A stretch of 64,000 nucleotides of DNA from a virus: IMG/VR virus record IMGVR_UViG_3300026521_000463, positions 29,353 to 93,352 of that record; one strand, given 5' to 3'. Below are positions 32,696-39,369 of this stretch, piece by piece (position 1 is the first letter of the stretch; the number at the start of each line of letters is the position of its first letter). The position numbers and the translations under genes were made by a program. Under the pieces are notes generated by a model. The model did no database searches. It was given only the letters and a program-made list of their open reading frames with translations, and had not been told where the DNA came from.

Positions 32696-34361
32696 TTCTG
32701 GAAATTGTTTTGTAATTTTTAAATTCATAAATTTTATATTTATCAGGAATTGCTTCAAAAACCAAAATATCATTATTTCTCAGCACTTCATCTATTTCTT
32801 TTTTTGTCATAAGCGAAGGAACCAAATCATAACAATTCATTTTATTTTCTAATGCATAAATAGCAGTATAAATATCAATATCATTTTCTGTAAAGTTGAT
32901 AAGAGTATCATAATTATCTTTTAGTTTATCTAACTCACTTTTTAAAAAGTCTTTTGATGCTTTACCAACGACAACTAATCCTTTTTTAAATTCTCTTATA
33001 TTAAACCATACATAATTATTTTTTTTGCTTAACTTTTTATTCTTTTTAATGTTTGTATTACTTTTTGAATCAATTATTCTTCCTCCTAAAATTTTAGCAA
33101 GGTCAGAAGTATAATTTTTTCTTGAAGATATTTTTCCTAAAATTTTATAATTATAATCAATTTTTTTACAATTACAATTTCCGAATGAATTATTTTTAAA
33201 AGGTTTATAATCTACCTCGTGGTGCCATCTATTAAATTTGTATTTTAGTTTAGTGTATTCAGGATAAGTTTTCCAAAGCATATAAGATTTAGGAAGGGTT
33301 CCCTCTTGAAAATAAAACTCATCACTATTACCACCACTTAACACCTGAGTTGTCATTTTATCACCTATAAACATATTCCATTGAATAGTTGAATACCCAT
33401 TTGTAAGAACATCAAGTGATAAGATTGTATCTTCATTATAACGACCTCTCCACCTAAAAGGTATATTATTGCGAATAAGCAACATTGAATAAATTCTTGT
33501 ATTTTTTACATAAGGTTTATTCTTATTTTTAAACATTACGAAGGTTTCATAATTTAAACCACTTATTGCTATATTATCATAATTTTCCATAAACATTTCA
33601 GGGAGTGCAAAAATAGATTCATCAATCAAAAAACCTTTATTGTCAGTATAAAAGTGGAAATTACGGATATTATCATCTAAAACCCAATGAAATTCATAAC
33701 CTTCTTTAATTGAAGTTTCCCAAGCAAAATTCCTTGCTGGACCCGGACCAGTGGATTTTTCAAGACCATAGTCATCTAATTTCTCATAATCTTCTTTATA
33801 TTTATTATCAAGAATAATAAGTTCTTCAGGTTTAAAATTTTGAAGATATTTATCATATTCTTGTTCTTCGACTACAATGCGGAATTTAACATTCATTGCT
33901 GCTAATTTTTTTGCTGTTATACAATTATCCCATCGTCCTTTTGACACGATAAATATAGGATATTTTTGCTTAACTTCAAATGAAACTACCTCATCTATAT
34001 TTTGAATTTCAAGATTTGGATAATAACATAAATAAGTTTTTCTGTTACCTGTGAATGGTATTTTAATTTTTTTAAATTTATCTTTATATTTTAAAAAATG
34101 TTCTGTGTCTTTAAATTCTAAATCAATCATTTGTTTATAACTTTTTTTGACACCCCATTTATAGGTCGGAAAATTTATTTTATTAAAAACTTCATCATTA
34201 TATATTTCTGTAAAAGAATTTTTTGTTTTTAATAAAGATATTTTTTCTTCATCAACTTTATAATTATAATCATTTTTTAACGGAAAATCTTTTTTAAAAA
34301 TTTCATCTAATTCATTTTTTACTTCTAAGTTTTTATCATTAACATAAACACGGACAACCAT
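32685..34361 (-). CDS. TET-associated glycosyltransferase (TAGT/GREB1-type) DNA modification enzyme
   Basis: The 558 residues contain the TAGT glycosyltransferase series: YPIFIVSKGRW (134-144), VVEEQEYDKY, ARNFAWE, the metal and sugar-nucleotide site HWVLDDNIRNF (226-234), NTRIYSMLLIRN, FRWRGRYNED (302-311), a GGN turn at 343-345 and FNRWHHEVDY (376-385). Family enzymes add sugars to hydroxymethylated pyrimidines in phage DNA. An N-terminal region (1-130) and a C-terminal extra domain (about 440-558) are unassigned. It lies inside the block that splits the topoisomerase large-subunit genes. No hydroxylase or hydroxymethylase is in the window, so its substrate base is unknown. Confidence 0.85.
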   Translation of the reverse strand: MVVRVYVNDKNLEVKNELDEIFKKDFPLKNDYNYKVDEEKISLLKTKNSFTEIYNDEVFNKINFPTYKWGVKKSYKQMIDLEFKDTEHFLKYKDKFKKIKIPFTGNRKTYLCYYPNLEIQNIDEVVSFEVKQKYPIFIVSKGRWDNCITAKKLAAMNVKFRIVVEEQEYDKYLQNFKPEELIILDNKYKEDYEKLDDYGLEKSTGPGPARNFAWETSIKEGYEFHWVLDDNIRNFHFYTDNKGFLIDESIFALPEMFMENYDNIAISGLNYETFVMFKNKNKPYVKNTRIYSMLLIRNNIPFRWRGRYNEDTILSLDVLTNGYSTIQWNMFIGDKMTTQVLSGGNSDEFYFQEGTLPKSYMLWKTYPEYTKLKYKFNRWHHEVDYKPFKNNSFGNCNCKKIDYNYKILGKISSRKNYTSDLAKILGGRIIDSKSNTNIKKNKKLSKKNNYVWFNIREFKKGLVVVGKASKDFLKSELDKLKDNYDTLINFTENDIDIYTAIYALENKMNCYDLVPSLMTKKEIDEVLRNNDILVFEAIPDKYKIYEFKNYKTISRSLF

Positions 34362-34363
34362 CT

Positions 34364-34597
34364 TTACTCCTCAATAAATTCATCAACATCAATATGATTA
34401 TTTTCAAAAATAACTTCTCCGTTTAAAAGCAACATTTCTATATTATCATCAGGCAACACTTCAACCCATAATTTATCGTCGTCAGAAGTCAGTACTGAAC
34501 CGTCAAATGAAGTTATTTTATCTATATTTACATTTTTTACTAATTCATGTGATAAAAATTCGTCAAGTGATTTAAATTGTTTTTTAATAAATTTCAT
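34364..34597 (-). CDS. Hypothetical acidic protein (77 aa)
   Basis: This 77-residue acidic protein has a strand pattern (KITSFDGSVLTSDDDKLWVEVLPDDNIEMLLLNGEVIFENN split by turns). It is unrecognised. An early-class promoter (34625-34653) precedes it, and it probably starts the unit with the glycosyltransferase. Confidence 0.65.
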   Translation of the reverse strand: MKFIKKQFKSLDEFLSHELVKNVNIDKITSFDGSVLTSDDDKLWVEVLPDDNIEMLLLNGEVIFENNHIDVDEFIEE

Positions 34598-34624
34598 TTT
34601 TATTCCTTTATGTTTTATAATATA

Positions 34625-34653
34625 ATTATATCAAAAAAGAAAATAAAAGTCAA
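34625..34653 (-). promoter_or_regulatory. Early-class promoter (TTGACT-17-TATAAT)
   Basis: TTGACT (34653-34648) and TATAAT (34630-34625) are spaced by 17 bases. They drive the 77-aa and glycosyltransferase genes, so the modification enzyme is probably made early. Confidence 0.8.
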
Positions 34654-34659
34654 GGACTT

Positions 34660-35118
34660 TTATTCTTTTATTTCAAATTCCTCAAGATTTTCAAAATCAA
34701 TTTTTAGAGAATTCAATGATTCATCTATATTCCAAGGTATTGCTTTTTTTGTTTTCATATCCATTGAAAGAATAGTGATAGCAGTTAAAAGTTTTATTTC
34801 CGGAACAATTCTATAAATAACCTTAAACTTAGATTTTGTAAATGTTAAGGCAACATCTGTTCTGCCTTTGAATTTGCCTTTATTATATTTATATAACATT
34901 AAATCTAAACCTTTTGAAATTTTCTTCTCAGCAGTTTTCCAATCTAAATCTGTTCTCTCTTCCACTTTTTCAGCAAAGTTATGGTCTTTTGTATTATAAA
35001 AAGTTATCCTAAACCCATAATCATTTTTACCAACATATTTCATTCTTTTAAATTTTTTAGCAGAAGAACTATCTCCTTTTCTAACAATGTTTATTGCTTC
35101 AAGAATTTCTTTGAGCAT
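34660..35118 (-). CDS. Hypothetical basic protein (152 aa)
   Basis: This basic 152-residue protein has beta-rich central segments (YGFRITFYNTKDHNF, DVALTFTKSKFKVIYRIV) and an acidic C-terminus. I know no family. A TTAAATAA element lies just before it (35135-35142). Confidence 0.65.
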   Translation of the reverse strand: MLKEILEAINIVRKGDSSSAKKFKRMKYVGKNDYGFRITFYNTKDHNFAEKVEERTDLDWKTAEKKISKGLDLMLYKYNKGKFKGRTDVALTFTKSKFKVIYRIVPEIKLLTAITILSMDMKTKKAIPWNIDESLNSLKIDFENLEEFEIKE

Positions 35119-35134
35119 AATAATCCTTTTTTGA

Positions 35135-35142
35135 TTATTTAA
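35135..35142 (-). promoter_or_regulatory. TTAAATAA element (possible late promoter)
   Basis: TTAAATAATC on the minus strand precedes AAAAAAGGATTATTATG of the 152-aa gene and overlaps the stop of the 48-codon gene. Confidence 0.35.
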
Positions 35143-35281
35143 AACGATATAATAATTCTCCGTGCCCGTCTTCTTGGATATTTAACTTGTATTCAATTGA
35201 AGCAATTTGTCCTTGTGAATGCACTTCATTGAGATTAAATGCTTTTAATCCGAAGTAGCATATTACTGCCATTAAATTCAT
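35135..35281 (-). CDS. Hypothetical small protein (48 aa)
   Basis: A 48-codon frame from ATG 35281 (MNLMAVICYFGLKAFNL...) ends at TAA 35135. Its start has AAGGAG a few bases upstream, and the frame fills the gap between two genes of the same strand. The hydrophobic N-terminus is too short for a confident signal or anchor. Function is unknown. Confidence 0.5.
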   Translation of the reverse strand: MNLMAVICYFGLKAFNLNEVHSQGQIASIEYKLNIQEDGHGELLYRFK

Positions 35282-35290
35282 TTTGACTCC

Positions 35291-35545
35291 TTAAAATTTA
35301 TTTATGAATTCATTTATTTTAAATCTTATCTTATCAAACAATGAGATTTTTTTACAATGTGATTCATAGAATTCTTCACCTAATGATGTTATCGTCCATT
35401 TATCGTCCTCAATTTTTATGAAATTATTATTTTTAAACATTTCAAAAAATAAATCACCTATATTGTCAATCAATTCCAGGACATTACCTTTTTTCTTATC
35501 TCCTAGATATTTTATTGCATATTTAACATCAGTCATTTTTTTCAT
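35291..35545 (-). CDS. Hypothetical protein (84 aa), winged-helix-like
   Basis: This 84-residue basic protein has DVKYAIKYLGDKKKGNVLELI and DDKWTITSLGEEFYESH, a helix-helix-wing pattern with T-x-L-G-x-x-F typical of winged-helix proteins. It is only suggestive. The gene begins directly after the topoisomerase ATPase gene and is the first of those separating the two topoisomerase halves. Confidence 0.6.
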   Translation of the reverse strand: MKKMTDVKYAIKYLGDKKKGNVLELIDNIGDLFFEMFKNNNFIKIEDDKWTITSLGEEFYESHCKKISLFDKIRFKINEFINKF

Positions 35546-36250
35546 CTAAAACTCAACTTCCGAAGATTTGACAATTTCATCATTAAGTATAAATTTTATT
35601 TCAGGGTAAGTTTCTGCCAATAATCTAATTCTTGTTTTAATAACTTTTAAATCATTTTCAGAAAATTCTTCTTTATCAAATCTATTAAAATCAGGTTCAC
35701 AATAAACATAAACACCACTTGATGAAATTTTAGATTCTTTTAAATTGAATTTTGAAGCGTTATCTTCCCATTCGCAAGTTACTTTTAAATTATTATTTTT
35801 ATTTTCACCTATAAACTTTTTTGAAAAAATATTTGTTAAAGCAGCACCCATCCCATTTGTCCCAATGGATTTTCTATTGTCATCATTAAAATTACTTCCT
35901 GCTCTCAATTCACTCCAAGCAACTTCACACATATATTTATCGTCAATTTTTTCATTTGGGATTCCTCCTCCGTTATCTTCCACACTAAAATAATTTTTTT
36001 GTAATTCAATTTTAATTTTTGGATTTCCTTTTGGTGCTTTAAGATTATTATCTACAAAATAATCTACACTATTATCCAAAATCTCCTCAAAAATTTTAAC
36101 TAATCCAGGGGTATATGATATTTTTTGATTGACATATTTATTATCTTCAACTAAATATCTTTCCTCATCGATAACCTTTATGCTTCCTATATAAACATTT
36201 GCTCTTTTTAACACATGTTCCTTATCTGATAGCACTTGTATTTGTCTCAT
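35546..36250 (-). CDS. DNA topoisomerase II large subunit, GHKL ATPase half (T4 gp39 N-terminal part)
   Basis: The 234-residue protein ends where the GHKL ATPase domain ends. It has the Bergerat-fold motifs: FEEILDNSVDYFVDN (Glu56, Asn60), VEDNGGGIP (92-98) and SIGTNGMGAALTN (129-140). The transducer and Toprim domains are in a separate gene at 31324-32406. The break lies at the ATPase-transducer junction and shows no intein remnants, so the halves must associate non-covalently. Its start lies inside the preceding 69-aa membrane gene, with SD GGAG. Confidence 0.9.
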   Translation of the reverse strand: MRQIQVLSDKEHVLKRANVYIGSIKVIDEERYLVEDNKYVNQKISYTPGLVKIFEEILDNSVDYFVDNNLKAPKGNPKIKIELQKNYFSVEDNGGGIPNEKIDDKYMCEVAWSELRAGSNFNDDNRKSIGTNGMGAALTNIFSKKFIGENKNNNLKVTCEWEDNASKFNLKESKISSSGVYVYCEPDFNRFDKEEFSENDLKVIKTRIRLLAETYPEIKFILNDEIVKSSEVEF

Positions 36251-36431
36251 CTGCTCTCCTTTTTACCCAAATTTTTTCATTATGAACTATTTTTTGCACA
36301 TACCCGTGTTCTATAGCAATTCTTGCTGTTTCTTCTTCCATTTTTTTAGCATTATACAAATACAAAAAAAGTGAAACCATTATGCTTATAAATATCAATC
36401 CGCCTATAGCATCTGAAATTGTTTCATTCAT
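36222..36431 (-). CDS. Small membrane protein (69 aa)
   Basis: One transmembrane helix (IGGLIFISIMVSLFLYLYNA, residues 9-28) is followed by a charged cytoplasmic-type tail. No family is recognised. Its last 29 bases overlap the topoisomerase ATPase gene in another frame, which suggests coupled translation. Confidence 0.65.
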   Translation of the reverse strand: MNETISDAIGGLIFISIMVSLFLYLYNAKKMEEETARIAIEHGYVQKIVHNEKIWVKRRADETNTSAIR

Positions 36432-36440
36432 TATTTCTCC

Positions 36441-36947
36441 TTAACCTTTTATATCAAAATTAAAATCTGTTTCAGGAGTATTTAGTAACTCATCAAGAGT
36501 TTTTTCAATACTTTCTTTAATAGTTTTTTCAATAGATTTAACAGATATATTTTTACCCATTAACTCACTAATTTTTTCAAGGTATAATTTTTCCATTGAT
36601 TCAAATTTTTTTAATAACATTTCGTTATTTTTTTCAAGTTCTTTAATAATTTTATCTTGTTTTGAAACCACACTATCTTTACCTAATTCAGCATCAAGAA
36701 CTTTTGTATTTTCAAGTCTTCTTATATATTCTTTCATTTTTTCATTTTCTTTTTTTAAAAACATATTTTCTTCATTCATATCTGAAATTGATTTCATCAA
36801 ATCTTGTTTTTGTTTTTTGCACTCGTTTATTTCTTCAACTTGTTCGTTATAGTAATTTATAAATTTTGATAATTCATCTTTTCTAACTTCATAAACATTT
36901 CCTGTAAGTCTGTCAAGTGCTCTAACTTCTAAATTAAATTTACTCAT
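36441..36947 (-). CDS. Coiled-coil protein (168 aa)
   Basis: A short N-terminal globular part is followed by a long coiled coil (residues 30-125, Lys/Glu/Met-rich heptads) and a helical end (KTIKESIEKTLDELLN). The function is unknown. It is an early gene by promoter (36979-37007) and leader (AAAAAGGATTACACATG). Confidence 0.7.
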   Translation of the reverse strand: MSKFNLEVRALDRLTGNVYEVRKDELSKFINYYNEQVEEINECKKQKQDLMKSISDMNEENMFLKKENEKMKEYIRRLENTKVLDAELGKDSVVSKQDKIIKELEKNNEMLLKKFESMEKLYLEKISELMGKNISVKSIEKTIKESIEKTLDELLNTPETDFNFDIKG

Positions 36948-36978
36948 GTGTAATCCTTTTTATGTTATTTACAATATA

Positions 36979-37007
36979 ATTATAACATAAAAAAGAATAA
37001 AAGTCAA
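36979..37007 (-). promoter_or_regulatory. Early-class promoter (TTGACT-17-TATAAT)
   Basis: TTGACT (37007-37002) and TATAAT (36984-36979) are spaced by 17 bases, before the coiled-coil gene. Confidence 0.8.
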
Positions 37008-37013
37008 GAACTT

Positions 37014-37199
37014 TTATGAATTATTTTTGATTTTTTCAATAATTTCATTAAGTTCTTTTTCCATATTTGAAATTTTATTTTTTAATCTCATATTTTCATC
37101 ATTTAAATCTGAAATTATTTTGTCTAATTCATCTATTGACTTTTTAGCGTCCAAAAGTGAATTAAGTTTATTTTTAAATTCATCAAAAATTTTAATCAT
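37014..37199 (-). CDS. Small coiled-coil protein (61 aa)
   Basis: The product is almost wholly coiled coil (residues 15-60). The frame is open further upstream, but ATG 37199 overlaps the stop of the helix-turn-helix gene and is the natural coupled start. An upstream start would give a Lys-rich extension that only mirrors the other frame. Function is unknown; it may pair with the DNA-binding protein encoded just before it. Confidence 0.6.
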   Translation of the reverse strand: MIKIFDEFKNKLNSLLDAKKSIDELDKIISDLNDENMRLKNKISNMEKELNEIIEKIKNNS

Positions 37200-37413
37200 C
37201 TTTAACCTTATTTTTTGTATTTTTTGTTTTTTTATTTTCAGGTTTAACTTCACAACCTGCTAAAAATTCAGCAATATGTTTAGGTGAGATTTTATAAACT
37301 CTTGATGAAATTTTATAACATCCTAATTTTCTTTTTTTGATATAATCTCTTACTGCCCAATCTGATAAACCTAAAAATTCAGCAACTTGCTGAACTGTCA
37401 TTAACTCATCCAT
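37192..37413 (-). CDS. Excisionase/MerR-type helix-turn-helix DNA-binding protein (73 aa)
   Basis: MTVQQVAEFLGLSDWAVRDYIKKRKLGCYKIS...ISPKHIAEFLAG is the HTH_17 (excisionase-like) pattern: helix-turn-helix, basic wing, then a closing helix. A Lys/Asn-rich tail follows. It is probably a small transcription regulator of phage or host genes, since nothing suggests integration. It overlaps the 61-aa coiled-coil gene by eight bases. Confidence 0.85.
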   Translation of the reverse strand: MDELMTVQQVAEFLGLSDWAVRDYIKKRKLGCYKISSRVYKISPKHIAEFLAGCEVKPENKKTKNTKNKVKDD

Positions 37414-37422
37414 TTATTCTCC

Positions 37423-38106
37423 TTAAAATAAAATTCCTTCTTCTGATATATTTTGATATTTTATGTATGAATAATCATTAAGATATTTTTCTTGTTTTTC
37501 TTTTTCAACTTTTCTTGCTGTAATTTCATTCCTTGCTCCTGTAAAAGCGAAGGTTGATAACAATGTAAATCCGCCTGAAATTTTACCACTTTGCCAATCA
37601 AATAAATCTACCTTAGGAACATAAAATATAACTTCATCTTCAGGATTTATATCACATTTCAATTTATTGTAAAAAGTTATTAAGTATCTATTTTCATCAA
37701 GTTTTTCGCAAGTTTTGACTGAATAAGTTCTGTTATGAATTTCAAGCATTTCATATTCTTTAAAACATCTATTCATAATTAACTTATTATCTTTTTGATT
37801 TCCTTTTTCAAGAACAAACTTACCTGATTCAACTTTTTTGAAATTATTTTTTACTCTATAAGGTTTGAATTTATACCAATTTGTAAGAAATAAATAAGTC
37901 CCTGAACTTCTCATTAAATCTTTAACCATTCCATAATAATTTTTGAAATTAGGTTTATTTAAAATTTTATCTTGAATTGTCATAAAAGCAACCGCTAATT
38001 CTTCTGAGACGACTTTTTTGTCTTTACCTTTATTGGCATCCATATCACGAAGAATTAAGGAAGTTACTTGTTTATCATCCATATACATTCTTTTCTGTTT
38101 TGCCAT
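37423..38106 (-). CDS. Hypothetical protein (227 aa)
   Basis: This basic 227-residue protein has an N-terminal helical part with DKQVTSLILRDMDANKGKDKK broken by loops, then a beta-rich core (ILITFYNKLKCD-like segments) and a charged end. It has no recognised family. It is read from a GTTAATTT-class promoter and followed by the HTH gene in the same direction. Confidence 0.65.
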   Translation of the reverse strand: MAKQKRMYMDDKQVTSLILRDMDANKGKDKKVVSEELAVAFMTIQDKILNKPNFKNYYGMVKDLMRSSGTYLFLTNWYKFKPYRVKNNFKKVESGKFVLEKGNQKDNKLIMNRCFKEYEMLEIHNRTYSVKTCEKLDENRYLITFYNKLKCDINPEDEVIFYVPKVDLFDWQSGKISGGFTLLSTFAFTGARNEITARKVEKEKQEKYLNDYSYIKYQNISEEGILF

Positions 38107-38129
38107 TTTTATTCCTTTTTTATTTTATA

Positions 38130-38159
38130 ATTATAATATAAATTTAAAAATAAATTAAC
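38130..38159 (-). promoter_or_regulatory. Putative GTTAAT-class promoter
   Basis: GTTAAT (38159-38154), 18 bases and TATAAT (38135-38130) within TATAATTATAA are followed by AAAAAGGAATAAAAATG of the 227-aa gene. Confidence 0.55.
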
Positions 38160-38162
38160 TTT

Positions 38163-38735
38163 TTATTTAGGGGGACTTATTTTTTCATCAAGTTGATATC
38201 CAACTACTTGAAAATCAATTGAAAATGTTTGATTTCCTGAACTCCCATAACTATTAACCCATTTAGGTAATGATTTTGGATATAATGTAAAACTTCCTCC
38301 AAAAACTTTTTCTCCATCGGGAGTGTATCTATTTATTTCTAATTCAATTGAATACTTATGCAAATTACCTGGCGCTATACCTGTAAATTTTCTTAAATTA
38401 GAATCGGTAACTATTTTATTAAGTGTTTGATAGATTTTTCCGTCTTCAACTTCAATAAATGTAATTGAAACTTCTTTAGGAGGTTTCCAAGATTTCGGAT
38501 ATTCGATAGCAAAAAAATCAAAATACTGAACAGAACTATAATCAATTGAACCCTCATCAATTGATATTTCTTCAATTAACATAAATTCATTACCTGCTGA
38601 ACCTACAAGATTTAAATCATTGGCATCAATTGATAGGTTTTCCCCGACACTAACTATTCTTGCATAGAAAGTGTCGGTTCTAGCAGGAGGTTTATAAATG
38701 GATTTGACATTTATGTATTTTGTAAAATCACCCAT
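38163..38735 (-). CDS. Tail tube-like protein, second copy (190 aa)
   Basis: This 190-residue beta-rich protein directly follows the tail tube gene and has the same length. Shared layout includes an N-terminal F-x(2)-R-I/ V start, a central EDGKIYQTLNKIVTDSN segment (compare EDGKVTEFYRSLMSG in the tube protein), LEINRYTPDGE...GGSFTLYPKSLP (compare VNLYDNDGNTVWRTWTF) and a final SIDFQVVGYQ strand (compare TFNADFSYF). It is probably a tube paralogue such as a tube initiator or terminal-ring protein. Which one cannot be decided from sequence. Confidence 0.65.
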   Translation of the reverse strand: MGDFTKYINVKSIYKPPARTDTFYARIVSVGENLSIDANDLNLVGSAGNEFMLIEEISIDEGSIDYSSVQYFDFFAIEYPKSWKPPKEVSITFIEVEDGKIYQTLNKIVTDSNLRKFTGIAPGNLHKYSIELEINRYTPDGEKVFGGSFTLYPKSLPKWVNSYGSSGNQTFSIDFQVVGYQLDEKISPPK

Positions 38736-38752
38736 TTAAAACTCCTTTATTT

Positions 38753-39325
38753 TTACCAATTACCTGATGCTTTACCTTTATCTTCAAAATAAGAGAAATC
38801 AGCATTGAATGTATATTGTAATGGCGCAACTTCTTGCCCTAATTCCATAGAATAAGACATTGTTAAAAGACAATTATCAAATGTCCAGGTTCTCCAAACT
38901 GTATTTCCGTCATTATCATAAAGATTTACTGTTATTGTATATCTTGAAGGCGAATATGAAGTGTTTCTAACACCATCGGCATCTTTTGCTTCTCCACCTT
39001 TAAAATAACCACTCATTAAACTTCTATAAAATTCAGTAACTTTCCCGTCTTCGTCTTCAAATACTGTCCAAGTAAGAGTTCCATTTTTTGCGATTTTTCC
39101 AGGAAATGTAAAATGATAACCCATAACATCTATTTCAACTTTTTCCATTTCAATTTCGCCAGGAATACCACTTATTGAGTCCGTAACAAATTTTACTTTA
39201 TCAGATATTGAAGTTTCCGCTAAACCTTTGTCGGCAAGTTTTATTTCAATTTCCCAGAATTGATTTGTTTTAACAACTCCAACATTTTCCTTAACATTAT
39301 TATATTTTCTAACTTCTAATGCCAT
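38753..39325 (-). CDS. Tail tube protein (T4 gp19-like)
   Basis: The 190 residues have the T4 gp19/Hcp-like tube fold pattern: long strands such as VEIDVMGYHFTFPGKI, the loop EDEDGKVTEFYRSLMSGYF, SRYTITVNLYDNDGNTVWRTWTFDNC and LQYTFNADFSYFED. T4 gp19 is 163 residues. It forms the inner tube inside the contracting sheath. The gene lies 30 bases downstream of the sheath gene, the standard T4 order (18 then 19). Confidence 0.85.
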   Translation of the reverse strand: MALEVRKYNNVKENVGVVKTNQFWEIEIKLADKGLAETSISDKVKFVTDSISGIPGEIEMEKVEIDVMGYHFTFPGKIAKNGTLTWTVFEDEDGKVTEFYRSLMSGYFKGGEAKDADGVRNTSYSPSRYTITVNLYDNDGNTVWRTWTFDNCLLTMSYSMELGQEVAPLQYTFNADFSYFEDKGKASGNW

Positions 39326-39345
39326 TTATTTTTCCTTTATAAAGT

Positions 39346-39369
39346 CAATTACGGATTATACCGTAATTG
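39346..39369 (-). repeat. Hairpin with the tail sheath stop codon in its loop
   Basis: CAATTACGG / CCGTAATTG (perfect 9-bp arms) encloses a 6-base loop that contains the TAA stop of the sheath gene. The next SD (AAAGGA) follows about 8 bases later. Confidence 0.75.

Noticed and set aside
31324-36250. A second split intein at the topoisomerase break
   Set aside because: The ATPase half ends without a Cys/Ser-started intein fragment, and the Toprim half starts without an HN-plus-nucleophile junction, so this is plain gene fission.
37192-37413. Excisionase-type HTH as a sign of a temperate phage
   Set aside because: There is no integrase or attachment-site repeat in the window, and the T4-type gene set points to a strictly lytic phage. 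The HTH family is also used by ordinary regulators.
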